DNA from: Pseudopithomyces maydicus
Lineage: Eukaryota; Ascomycota; Dothideomycetes; Pleosporales; Didymosphaeriaceae
NCBI GenBank assembly: GCA_026873275.1
Contig: JANTUC010000006.1
Coordinates: 496,001-560,000 of the forward strand
DNA: 64,000 nucleotides
Reading direction: 5' to 3'
The translations under genes and the position numbers were made by a program. This document shows, piece after piece, positions 54,230 through 64,000 of the stretch; positions within the stretch are counted from its first letter, which is position 1; every line of letters starts with the position of its first letter. The notes below the pieces were generated by a model. That model had not been told where the DNA came from, ran no database searches, and saw nothing but the letters and a program-made list of their open reading frames with translations.

Positions 54230-55998
54230 CTTGGTGATCCTTGACGACTGCAGTCGATGTTATCACGAGAAGCAGAAGAAGCCTCAGACAAATCAGAGGA
54301 CCTCAAGAAGGGGACTCGACAAGTGAGGAGGACAAGCGGCCAGGAAACTAGGGCCTTATATATCAATGAAATTGATGGAAGTTCATATCGTGCCTTCAGG
54401 TGCAATAGGAGTGGATCCCTGCACCCTCCTAATCAGGTCTTAAGAGTCCATACGGGCGAGTGTTTGCCAGGGGACGCGTCGCCCGCGGGTGCTGATTGGA
54501 CTCCCTTTGGCTACTCAGATAGAGGTGCGTGAGCGTAATTTGGGGCTAAGTAAGCGTCAAGCTCAGAGGAACGTAAGAGGCACGAGCCAAGCTCGGATGG
54601 ATTCTACCCCGGTTAAACGAGGTGAATATGGTTACTGCCAACAGTGGCAACAGACATAGTACACTTAGTCGTGCAATGCCAAGTAGACTGTACTGTATGG
54701 ACAAAGACACGTTGTCGAGATGCAAGATCCAGATCGACTTGTTCTGCATACTCTTTGAATTTGCCTATGCAGACATCCCAGCGTAACCAGCTATTTGGGT
54801 GGGGCAATATCCACGATGATGATTTTCATTTCAAAAGAGGCGCCCAGAAAGAGCCTTCCGGCTACTCAGCATGCTGGTAGTGGCGTATGGCCCTGCGTTT
54901 CCACAGCCTTCCAGGCTTCCGTCGAAAAGTCGGTCGCCTGGAGGAGGAACACTATGTTTCTCAGCCCTCGACAGCGCCAAATCCTACTCTTACACGGCAC
55001 CTCCCCTCACGAGCAATGGTGCGCATGGTCGACTAGCCCTGAGACAGCTGTGTGGCTTCGCCCACGTGCCGCAAATAAGCCTTCCATTCCGGGGACCAGG
55101 ATTGCGTTTCATGCGATTGGCTGACGCAGGTACGCTGCACCCTTGCTCAGGCATGCTGTCGTGAGCCTGAAGACAGGTCGAAGACGTGTGGAGGCCAAGC
55201 GACCCGTTTCCACGCCGTTCGTAAGCCACTGCGATCGCTGCCGGAAGCGAAACTATACGAGCGCCTCTACCTGAGCACTAATGCAACAACGTCCTTTGCA
55301 GCGCCGTCTAGCAGGACTCAGCACATGTCTCGACGGTCGAATGTCTCAGGCCCACGCTGCGAACTAAACCAGTCCCATGGATGCGGATATGGAAGAGACT
55401 TCTTGCTATTTTGGGAAACTCGGGAAATGCGTCGCCGGATCCTGAGGGCCACCCTGAATTCGGGTCCTCGAGGCTATAGAGACATGGTGCTCAGGCCGCC
55501 TATGCCCTGCATGTTTTTAGCATGCCGGTAATGCAGATTATATTGTGCTGGAATTTCGGGGTACTTGACCCATGCGTTGACCATGCGCAAAGAAGCATGG
55601 TCTTTCGTTCCGGAACTTGCCCATATGCCTCCTCCATGTGCTACGTTCGGAAACGATGCATGGCGAGAACTTTGACTATGATATTTCGAGTATGCCGACC
55701 TCTTCGCGCGTGGCGTCAAAGCTTTGCGCAGTCAATGTTCCGGGCTCCCGTGTACACTGCAGGAACCACGCTCCAGTAGCATTCGGTTGCTCGCTTAAGG
55801 ATTCACGTTACAGCGAAGAGGATCACGGAGGAGGATGCCGGTCATGTGAGGGGAAAAGAGTTTATATCGTTATCTGCTCTAATGAATGCTACATGGGCAT
55901 CGTATGTACATGCAGCACAATCGTGGAGTAACCCCACATCCTTTCGAACAACGTTCAACATCTGTTGTAGCGTTTAGTTTAGTTCCAGATCGTCCGTC
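54230..55998. other. Intergenic region, promoter of the AA7 gene
   Basis: About 1.8 kb; the 3' end of the S41 gene lies at the right. ORFs such as 54795-55124 and 55325-55531 (plus) have no coding features. Confidence 0.5.
54354..54362 (-). promoter_or_regulatory. TATA box candidate of the AA7 oxidase gene
   Basis: On the minus strand this reads TATATAAGG, a consensus TATA box, about 125 bases before the ATG at 54229. Confidence 0.55.
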
Positions 55999-58324
55999 TC
56001 AAGGCTGCATGAAGCCATCAAAAGGCTGCTGTTTCTTTGTTCTTATAGAGAATGTGCTCTTGAGGGCTTGAAACTGATTGCGTGCTTCAGCGCCGTGCAT
56101 GTGGCCAGGGGCTGGGCGTAACGATGTGGTCTTGTCCTGGTTCGCGCGTCTATCGTATGATGCGTAATAGTCTCCGTTACCAATGCATTTGAAACGGTCG
56201 CCCCAATGGGTATCGACAACGGTTTTCCAGATAGCCGAAGCGTTCACGGTCATTTCTGCAGTGTAATACAACCGACAGTCCGATTCTTCATACTTGAACT
56301 GGAGCGCAACACCAGAATCATCGTTCTTGCGTACACCATCACGAACATTGAGACCATAAGCCCAGCCGCGGTAGATTGCGTGGCTCACAGTATAGCCTTT
56401 CAGTTTAGGATCAGGAACTGTGCCATTGAGGCGGATGGCTGTTTTGACATAGTCCTGAATGGTGCTCCATTCGGAGAAGAGGGTACCTTTGACACCGCCG
56501 ACAGCCTGCATCTTGTTCGCATTGCTCCGACCTCCAAGAGCAACGGTCTTTACACCAAATTCTTGAGTCATTAACTCGGTAAAATGCGCGCACGCCGATG
56601 CACAAAAACCGTCTGTGACAAGAACGACATTCTCTGCCGTCCACCTGCTGTTATTTGAGCGTCCTGTAACATTTATACTCCCGTAATATGGCATGTAGAT
56701 GCTAGTTAAATCGGCTTGAGCGATGGCACCATAGTTGCCTCCAATAGTTAGCGACTGAATTCTCATGTTCAAATCGGAATGACGTACTTCCGTTCACATT
56801 ATACGGTCCCGCTTTCTCTTTCCATGATTTGAACGGACACCCTTCGGCATTCAGGTCTTCATGATAATTTAAAAAGCTGCCCCAGATGCTTTCCAGTGTT
56901 GCATTCGTGAGACCTGCATCTGGAGGGTATTGTGTAGCGAAGTCGCTAAAGGTCTGTCCAACAAAGTCAAAAGCCTCGTTGAAACGCCAGCGGCTACCGC
57001 TGTATGGGTCCGAGTCTGGAAATATCTGTCTGAATAAATCGCTACATTAATACATCAGCGTCGTCACATGAATTTTGGCTTGCGATCATACATACTACAC
57101 CTCCAGCAGCTTGCCGCCTCCATTCGCCTGTAAGTCTACGATGAGCTTGGTCTTTCCTTCTTTCCATGCTTTCTCGAGAAATTTCTTCCCGGCAGCTTGA
57201 AAGGCTTGAGTGCTGTTGTTGTCGTAGACAAAACTCGGCACTGCCAGGACTGCGACATCCCTGTAGCCAGGATCGTCAATATAAAACCCATTGATCATGT
57301 TGTAAGGCCCAGCTACAACAGGTGCTGGATAGCCCACTGGATTTTCTGCTTCAGTTGCGCCAGGAACCGAAGTTTTCCTGGGTGAATCGTCTACAGACAT
57401 TAACAATTTTGCCAGCAGCTCTCCGGAAGTTATCTTAGTGAAATCGGCGTATGTCTCCGCAATGTTTTGAATTACGAGAGCAGAGCCGTTGACAAAATCG
57501 ATAGTAGTTTCTGCTGGAAGGGGCATCAACTGGGCATCCCCACCCCCAGAGAATAGGCCTGTGCCAAATCCCGAAGATTTAAGGCTGATTTGAGCAAGAT
57601 TGTAAAATAAACCGTTGTACCGAGCATCGCGGTCTTGACTTGCATCAATTTGACTCAGATTCTCCAGGTAATCATTTACATCAAAACTATCGATCTTTTT
57701 GATTGGTGATGGCGTATAAGTAATGTTTTTGAACTGTGCATGTAGAATATCGTCATAGACAAACACCGCAGGTAGTTTGATGCCGTCTTCAGATATAGAT
57801 ACCAATGGGAGCGGCCGAGTAAATGAAAAGACAACACCAAACACGTCCAATACGTACATGAGGTGGCCGTCGTGTGCTGCCGTGAATAGTTGATATAATC
57901 TCTGACCAAACTCGTAGTCACCAGTTATGGTCCCGTTATCGATGTCCTTGGAGATAGATTCCAAGCCTGCAAGTATATCGACTGGTTCTTGGATCTTTTC
58001 CACATATTCAGCAGGTGGCTGCTTCAGCACATCAAGCGTGCTTTGCCAGTCGAGGTAAAGCGGAATTTCGCTTAGAATGATTTTTGCCGATGTAGTATTT
58101 AAGGGAACACTGAGCAAACAATCGTGGGCGAGAACTGGAGGGACCGAATAAGGTGGTGTTCGATTGTGGTAGTTGTCGGCTATGAAAACGGAAACTTGGG
58201 CACAGGGTGGGAGTGTGCTGGATGGTGCAATTTGATCGCGATCGACAAGACCGGAGGCGACGGCAGGAATGGCAGCTACGAGTATCATCAATACCCTGAA
58301 GAGAGTCATGATATGGGAGCGCAT
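55999..58324 (-). CDS. Secreted serine peptidase, S41 (C-terminal processing) family
   Basis: Exons are 58324-57099, 57041-56788 and 56738-55999 (introns 57 and 49 nt), giving 739 aa; the phases agree. The N-terminus has a signal peptide (LFRVLMILVAAIPAVASG). The first 330 residues are a poorly conserved CPAF-like N-terminal region. The S41 core follows, with the strand KLIVDLQANGGG and the nucleophile segment VVLVTDGFCASACAHF; the Ser is about residue 541. The usual S41 catalytic Lys would lie downstream. In fungi these long, secreted S41 proteins are common but rarely studied; the substrate is unknown. Many N-glycosylation sequons (NGT, NNS, NAS) fit a secreted protein. I prefer the ATG at 58324 (58309 is a second choice) to the TTG further out. 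No frame breaks seen. Confidence 0.88.
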
Positions 58325-60398
58325 GGCGAGCAACTGTCGGTATGATTGTCGATGCACCTTCAAATGACGAGAAGATAGCGTGTATAAGAGTCTTGGGTTG
58401 TTCGAGGAAGCAAAAGTATGGAGTAAAAGATGGAGGGGATTGTGTGCAATTTAGGCTTTTTCCTAGTAAACGAGTGGGTTGAAATGATCAAGGGGCGACG
58501 GCCGGAAGCCACATGCACGAACAGATGTTCTGGTTGAAATAGATAGAATCTTGGGAGTAAAACGACGGATTCAACAGGATAATGAACGGCAGTACTGATA
58601 GCAAGTCTTTTATATATTCAGCTATTGGTCTGTGGGGGGCCTCTGTTTTCTGTTAGACAATACCGTTCTAAATCAATAAACCGTTCCAGTGGCAGCCAAT
58701 CGCCAACAAGCATTTACCATGATAAGTCCATTAGTGAACGGCGGGTATTCCTATGACCTATGACCAATTAATTCCCAGGAAAGCATGAAGGCGGGTCGCG
58801 ACAACGGGAAGTCGTGGTCAGGGCATCAACTGGCGAAGGAGCTGCGTGACCGAGAACCATTACATGTAATTGTGACGTGAAAATCCCATCATATCTGGCT
58901 ATTTCAAACATTGAGAGCGAAGGTCCTTGCTACTTGTGCAACATTCTATTTGCGCTAAGTAACTACGTCCTGTTATAATTGCCAATTTCATCATACTACG
59001 AAAAGCACCCCCATACGTAAGTTTGCCTAGAAATGGACATCCGATATATATCAAAGAGGACAAAGGATTCTTCGATCTAGCAGGTAATGGCGTTGGGTGG
59101 GGTCTCAATGCTGTGACGGAAGATTGATAAGGTGACTTCCGGGTTTACCGGCACTGGCAATGTCACATTTGTTGCACCTGAATTCTGCTGTCAACTATAT
59201 GAAACTGTGCACATTACTCTAAGAAAGCTCGGTCATCTGTTAAATGACGCTATGTCTCGCGAAACGATTTGTGTGAGAAAAGAAACATGATGCACATTGT
59301 TGGACATGCTCTGGAGACTGGTGATCGTAATCTGAATGCATCCGTGTAACCAAGTGATACTTGAGATTCCGAAACGCAATCTCCTTGGCAGATTTGCGGT
59401 TTAGGACCGAGGAGAACGTATAATGTGCTACCGAATAGGCAATCAGTACCACACATGACGGCGCAGCAAAAACGCGCAATCTGAGTAAAATCGTCTTGAT
59501 TACCTGACCATTAGAGCCTAAAGAAACCCGATCTGCTAAGGCAAAATCCAACATGCTGGTCAATGCATTGGTAGATCCGCCGCAATGGAACGAACGTTCC
59601 GTAGCCCAGACCACTTCAAGAGAAGCCAATCATTTGTAGGAGTTTGTGCTACGACGTAAAACGAGCTCTCATGCTATCACTTCTTCTTGAAACAGCTATC
59701 GAAGCCTGTGTCTACTCCTCGAGAAGAAGACCATTGAAATTGTCACAAGCGCTGTTCTTTTCGTGCTTATCGACAGACAAGTGCATGCCTTTGGCTAGAG
59801 TCGGCATGACCTGTACATGTCCTTACGACATTAATTGAAAACCAACAAGAAAGCATGGATACAAACACTTACTTGGTGTTAGCTGCGATCTCAAGTCATG
59901 CCCTCTTCATACCTTTCCTATGTAATCGCATCATCACCTGTCAATCCTGTACCCATTCACTTCAACTGCCAACGTGCTACATACCCACAAAGCATGAGGA
60001 CTCCCCAGTACCAGCAAAATTCTAGCCATTGTACTGCCCATCATGACATAATGACCGATCTCCCATTATACTTCAATACGCCTGTACACCCGAAACGAAG
60101 CACTCTGTCGAATATTGTAATTCTAACTTTCAGCTATCTACATTCGGCTATCCTAATACGAAAGACCGGATCTCCTCCAAGAGGTTAACCAGAGCCCGTT
60201 TATGCTAAGAATATACAATGCGATGAACAAGTCTTGAACCTTTCTTCACCATACAACTACTAGCATCGCAGTCTTCTCTTAAAATTGTACACTGTAGGCT
60301 GCATAGCCCTAACCACCCGCATCAACCGCACGTTTGCTTATACTAGCGGTACTGTCCCATCGGTTATATAACTTGACGCTATTGTGCAAGCCTTTTTT
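58325..60398. other. Intergenic region of 2 kb
   Basis: Promoter of the S41 gene (-) and 3' flank of VTC4 (-). ORFs at 59240-59629 (minus) and 59898-60188 (plus) lack domains and intron support. No gene is called. Confidence 0.45.
58608..58616 (-). promoter_or_regulatory. TATA box candidate of the S41 peptidase gene
   Basis: On the minus strand this reads TATATAAAA, a perfect TATA consensus, about 285 bases before the ATG at 58324. That distance would mean a long leader. Confidence 0.45.
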
Positions 60399-62919
60399 CT
60401 ATTTGATCAACTCGATCTGTTCCAGCGCAGGCATAACGAGCCCAGCGGCCGTATCATTATGACCTGCATGATCTTGGTGCGCTCGTATCGCTTGGTACTA
60501 TCACCAGTTAGCACTTCGCTTCGTGACTTAACGTCTCAACTCCTTACCTTGAACGCAAAATTCAGGCACAGCGCCACTGCCAGCCCGACAGCCACCACCA
60601 GCGGTCCTACGACATTGTCGAAGTCCTTCCCGCTCCTCTCGGTGATCAGCTTCCGCCTCCACATGTACATTCCGTAGCCCCAGAGCAGCGTGAACAGTGC
60701 AACGCAGGTATACACCACGGCCAATACGCGAGCTACATTGTTGTTCTCCCCAGCAGCGTTATACAGACCGAGCGAGAGGGATGCGAGCAAGACGGAGACA
60801 TGCTGCCACTTGATGAACGTGCGCTGATTGGCAAGCCAGACCTTGGCTTCCACCTTGAGCGGTCCCTGATCCTTGATCCAGATACCCGGGTGCCGGACGC
60901 CAGGTGGGAGCTGCACCTGTCGCTGTGCGTTCTCCTTCTTCTTCGCATACTTGCTCGTCGAGAAGGAGGGGAAGAGACTTGAGAGACCCGTGCTGCGGCC
61001 AAACGTTCCGTCATGGGTGACTGCCTGCGCTTCGTCGTCATCGCTGTCGTGTTCCTCGTTAGCGGCAAGATTGGAGTTTTGTTCGACGACGAGAGGTGAG
61101 GACTTCGGGACAGAAGCCTTGCGAGCTGATGTTCCGGCTGCTGCAGGAGATCCCACTGGTGAGATAACGGAAGGGCGATAGCTAGGGCTGTATGGTTGTC
61201 AGTAAACTCTATACTGATAGTATCGGAAAAGTAATTACCTGGCGCGTGTGCCGAACAGACTGCCGACAGCGAAGTCGTCTTCGGCAGCTCGCTGTTTCTT
61301 CTTCTGCTCTTCCTCGAACGCTTCCTCTGGATCGCGCTTGATGTCTGTCTCCACCTCGCTGAGCCAGAAGGGAAAAGTGTTGACCTGATCCTCGAAAAGT
61401 TTCGCCACACCCTGGACGAACTTGGAGAAGCGTGGCGCTTCTTTGACAAGATGCGAGTTGATGAGATCCTCGATCCACTCGTACTTCTTCATTCCCTTGA
61501 CCTTAATCTCCAAAATGGCATGTGGGAAATCATACCGCTCGCCTTTCCTGAGTTCCTTGAAGGGGTACTCCATTTGGCGATCGTCAATATCACGCCTGTG
61601 CCAATCATCAGGGTCGCGACATGGGCGATCCATGTCCAAGGCATCCTCGCGAATGAGCGCGAGGTTGGTGTCAAGCGACACGCGGACGCGATTGTCACCA
61701 GGGATCTGGAACGCCGTTCTGGTGTAATTGGCACGGAGAACGGGTTGAAGCTCTTTCTCTTTGATGAAGCTGGAGATGTCGCTCACCGCTTTTTTGTACT
61801 CAACCACCTCCTGGTGATCCTGGGTAGCACGAGCCTCCATCTTCTCGATTTGCTTCTCCATGTGGTACTTGCCAGTAATGAAGGGCTGTATGTACTTATC
61901 CTTAATGGTAAAGCGTTGCTCCTCAGCACTATCGCCTTCCTTGATTTCTTTCTTCTCCAGGAATATGCTGGGCCTCTCATTAAGGTGACCGTGCCATCTA
62001 AGACGAAGCGACGCAGCGTTGGGAACGTGGTCGACCTTATCTGTGTACAGCGGAAAGTCAGGGTTGTCGAAGTAGATTGATGTAATGGTGGGGTCGCGCC
62101 GGGAGCCTTCGGCGACCTTCGAGGTCTGCGGGTTGTATACGAGTACGGGAAGACGACGGAGGATTACAGTCTTCACTTCGAGCAAATTGTCCTTGTGAAC
62201 CCAGACTGGTCCAAGTTAGCTAGCAACAGTCGTAATTGACGAGATGACGTACACTTGTGAGAGGTGAATTCCTCTGCGCTTGTTCCATTTTCCGCAAATG
62301 ACAAAGCTTCTTGTGGTTTGCCTTCTAGACTCTGGCGCACGAAACTGTACATGGCTGACAAGCGATACAGCAACGGCGACTGGTCCTCGGTATAGATGGG
62401 CTTCTCGGCCAGTCGGGCATTGATGAAAGGACGCAGCCGGTATGACCTCCCACGCAGCTTGTCATGCTTCTTGGTCGCCTTGATCACCGCGGTGTAGTTG
62501 ATGCGACTGTACTTTTCCAGCTCCTTGACCTCCTTGGTGATGCCATCGAGCTCAGCCAGCACCTCCTTGAGCAGCTTCTTCCTCTCATCGCGCGACACGT
62601 CGGACTTCTCCTTTGCCGCACCGCTGTTCTTGTCTCCCTCTTCTCCTTCTTCAGCTTTGATCCCCACGGCCAACGGCTCCAGCTTCTTCTCGCACGCACT
62701 GGTGCTGTCCTTCAGCTTCTCCTGCAGCTCCTTCTTGAAGTTGTACACCTTCTCTAGCTGCACGTTCGCCAGCTCGTCGGTGAACTTTTCGACGTCGTCC
62801 GAAGTCCATGACTTTTCGCCTTCGTGCTCGCGCAGCAGGTTCTTGAGCTTATCGTAGTCGATGTACTGGTCTTTCCACGGCGGGTAGATGCTCTTGCGGA
62901 GCGTCGCACCGAACTTCAT
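60399..62919 (-). CDS. VTC4: Vacuolar transporter chaperone 4, polyphosphate polymerase
   Basis: Exons are 62919-62253, 62205-61239 and 61181-60548, with a probable last exon 60497-60399, giving 788 aa; without it the ORF ends at 60536 (FKVRS). Residues 1-165 form an SPX domain (MKFGATLRKSIYPPWKDQYI; KATKKHDKLRG, the basic patch that binds inositol pyrophosphates). Residues of about 225-540 are the VTC catalytic tunnel domain, with SIYFDNPDFPLY and LRLRWHG. The C-terminus is a DUF202-type three-helix membrane domain (WQHVSVLLASLSLGLY; VVYTCVALFTLLWGYGMY). VTC4 makes polyphosphate from ATP and pushes it into the vacuole together with Vtc1-3. The terminal exon rests on GTAAGG and GTGCTAAC/GATAG, both good. 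A CACGTGGG motif lies 308 bases upstream, fitting phosphate control. Confidence 0.93.
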
Positions 62920-63917
62920 GGCGAATCAAGTGTTCCCAGCAAGCGACAGAGGCGAGGAGACAAGCAATTGAAGAGCGGGTCTGGATGGGGTCTGGACGGG
63001 GAGCGTGCGATATCAACAGACAAGGAGCTATCGCGCAACTGTATCGGCAGCAATTGAGCTCACTTGGCACGCAGGCTGGGCAGGGAACAAGGGTAGAATA
63101 TATGCAAGCAAAGGTTTAGCTGTTGGCAGGAAGACAAGCTCGTCTGCTGCAGCAGAGATTTGTTTGATGCGTGCCCTGCGGCGGGGAAGCTCCTGTTGCC
63201 CTGGTTCGCGACAGCCAATGGTTGAGCACGTGGGCACCTTCCTTGTTCCCATCGTCATTGCGACGCACGGCCCCCACGCTTTTGGTGAACATCCCACGCC
63301 GTGCCATGGACGATTTAGTTGCCATGGCCGGCTTTTGTTAGACATGTATGCTGTAAATAGACATAACGATTATGTAGCCACTATCTGGAAAGCATCTTTA
63401 TGTAGAAAAGAATGGCAAAGTTGCCCTCTTCACCCTCGCATGCTCCTGGACATGAGCCTCGGCACATGCCGGTGGGCTCTCAGGGCTATTGAAACAAACC
63501 CCTGCCATGCGAATATGTATTTGGATAAGCACATTCTTATCTATTTCATTTTCTCACCAGGTTACAGGTTATATGCCTCCCCTTCAGACTATACAGTGTG
63601 TAGACGGCGTCAATCGTTCAATGCATGCTTTACCCGTACACTTGAGCGCCAAAACCAGACATTTTCCCATGCTGTGACCGAAACAATAAATCGCGTACAC
63701 CTCACCATGAACCGGTACCCATGATCCAGCCCCGAAGTGAGAAGTCACACTCGATCGCCGAGAAAACATCCACTCGCACCTCTTGAAGTAGCCGTAGCAC
63801 TCACATGGTGCTAAGCAGTCGTGCCAAAATCGTTACATTGCAATTGGAACGCGCCGGTCCCTTCCCACCATAGGAATCATGCTCAAGTATGTGATACTGT
63901 GCTGAGCTTCGCCGAGA
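62920..63917. other. VTC4 promoter and intergenic region
   Basis: About 1 kb. It holds the CACGTGGG site and the 3' flank of the RGG-box gene. ORFs such as 63005-63724 (plus) are shadow-type. Confidence 0.5.
63227..63234. promoter_or_regulatory. Pho4/NUC-1-type E-box, CACGTGGG
   Basis: CACGTGGG, preceded by G (GCACGTGGG), matches the high-affinity core of the Pho4-class bHLH activators that drive phosphate-starvation genes. It lies 308 bases upstream of the VTC4 ATG. In yeast VTC4 is a PHO-regulon gene, so the placement makes sense; occupancy here is inference. Confidence 0.6.
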
Positions 63918-64000
63918 TTAGCTCTGTGCGTGTGGCTCCATGAACTGTCCGGCTCCACCGCGCCCACCTCGGAAGCCACCGAAACCGCGTCCACGACCTC
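63918..64000 (-). CDS. C-terminal end of an RGG-box protein, partial
   Basis: The minus strand reads GRGRGFGGFRGGRGGAGQF and then a short polar tail before the TAA at 63918. RGG boxes occur in nucleolar and mRNA-binding proteins such as Gar1, fibrillarin, Sm-like proteins and hnRNPs. Fewer than 30 codons are visible, so the family is not assigned; Gar1 is only one candidate. Confidence 0.6.
   Translation of the reverse strand, partial: GRGRGFGGFRGGRGGAGQFMEPHAQS

Noticed and set aside
59240..59629. Minus ORF of 129 aa between the S41 and VTC4 genes
   Set aside because: It has a weak hydrophobic patch but no recognisable family and no promoter or intron support.
1..64000. tRNA genes
   Set aside because: I looked for the T-arm pattern GGTTCRANYC; the matches I noticed (for example near 17834, 18673 and 33150) fall inside coding exons without acceptor stems.

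Overview
The window reads as nuclear DNA of a filamentous ascomycete (Pezizomycotina; Dothideomycetes is my guess from overall feel, not shown). The evidence is monocistronic genes on both strands, many short introns (about 45-66 nt) with GTA/GTG donors and CTAAC/TTAAC-type branch sites, and typical fungal families: a GH55 beta-1,3-glucanase, an AA7 flavo-oxidase, VTC4, TOM5, APC15 and F-box/LRR proteins. I found no rRNA, tRNA, CRISPR array or intact transposon.

Layout. 0-2.5 kb: C2H2 zinc-finger gene (-), running off the left edge and crossed by an in-frame TAA. 2.9-4.0: SDR oxidoreductase. 5.2: small secreted protein. 6.2-7.3: APC15. 7.5-8.4: unknown protein. 9.0-9.65 and 10.0-11.3: complex I subunit NDUFA8 (-) and nucleoporin NUP57 (+), divergent. 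11.7-11.9: TOM5, only 48 aa. 12.9-15.5: GH55 glucanase. 16.0-16.5: small unknown gene with a stop at codon 5. 17.8-19.8: amino-acid permease. 20.7-24.2: large unknown protein. 26.3-27.7 and 28.6-31.0: IWS1 (-) and PCF11 (+), a divergent pair of RNA polymerase II factors. 31.4-32.4: adenylate kinase. 33.0-34.7 and 35.6-37.1: two tandem F-box proteins. 37.8-38.8: BTB protein. 39.3-40.5 and 40.7-42.4: RRP36 (-) and an FCP1-like HAD protein (+), divergent. 42.4-46.4: gene-poor, with simple repeats. 46.4-47.9: low-complexity protein of unknown role. 47.9-52.7: gene-poor, AT-rich towards the end. 52.7-54.2: AA7 oxidase. 56.0-58.3: secreted S41-family peptidase. 60.4-62.9: VTC4. 63.9-64.0: C-terminal tail of an RGG-box protein.

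How the genes fit together. Most are housekeeping (RNA polymerase II elongation and termination, ribosome and nuclear-pore biogenesis, mitochondrial import and respiration, anaphase control, polyphosphate synthesis). A smaller set is secreted or degradative (GH55, AA7, S41, permease). I see no biosynthetic cluster and nothing operon-like.

The strongest unexpected signal concerns sequence quality. At least eight positions in five genes lack one base relative to an otherwise intact, family-consistent reading frame, mostly in C/G runs, and each gene length becomes divisible by three when the bases are counted in. This looks like base-call or assembly error rather than biology. Two substitution-type stops (zinc-finger gene, 16-kb gene) do not fit that pattern. 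I did not find a convincing new biological system; the best biological leads are the duplicated three-part zinc module, the Pho4-type site upstream of VTC4, the Asp-to-Asn change in the FCP1-like protein, and the AT-rich island.
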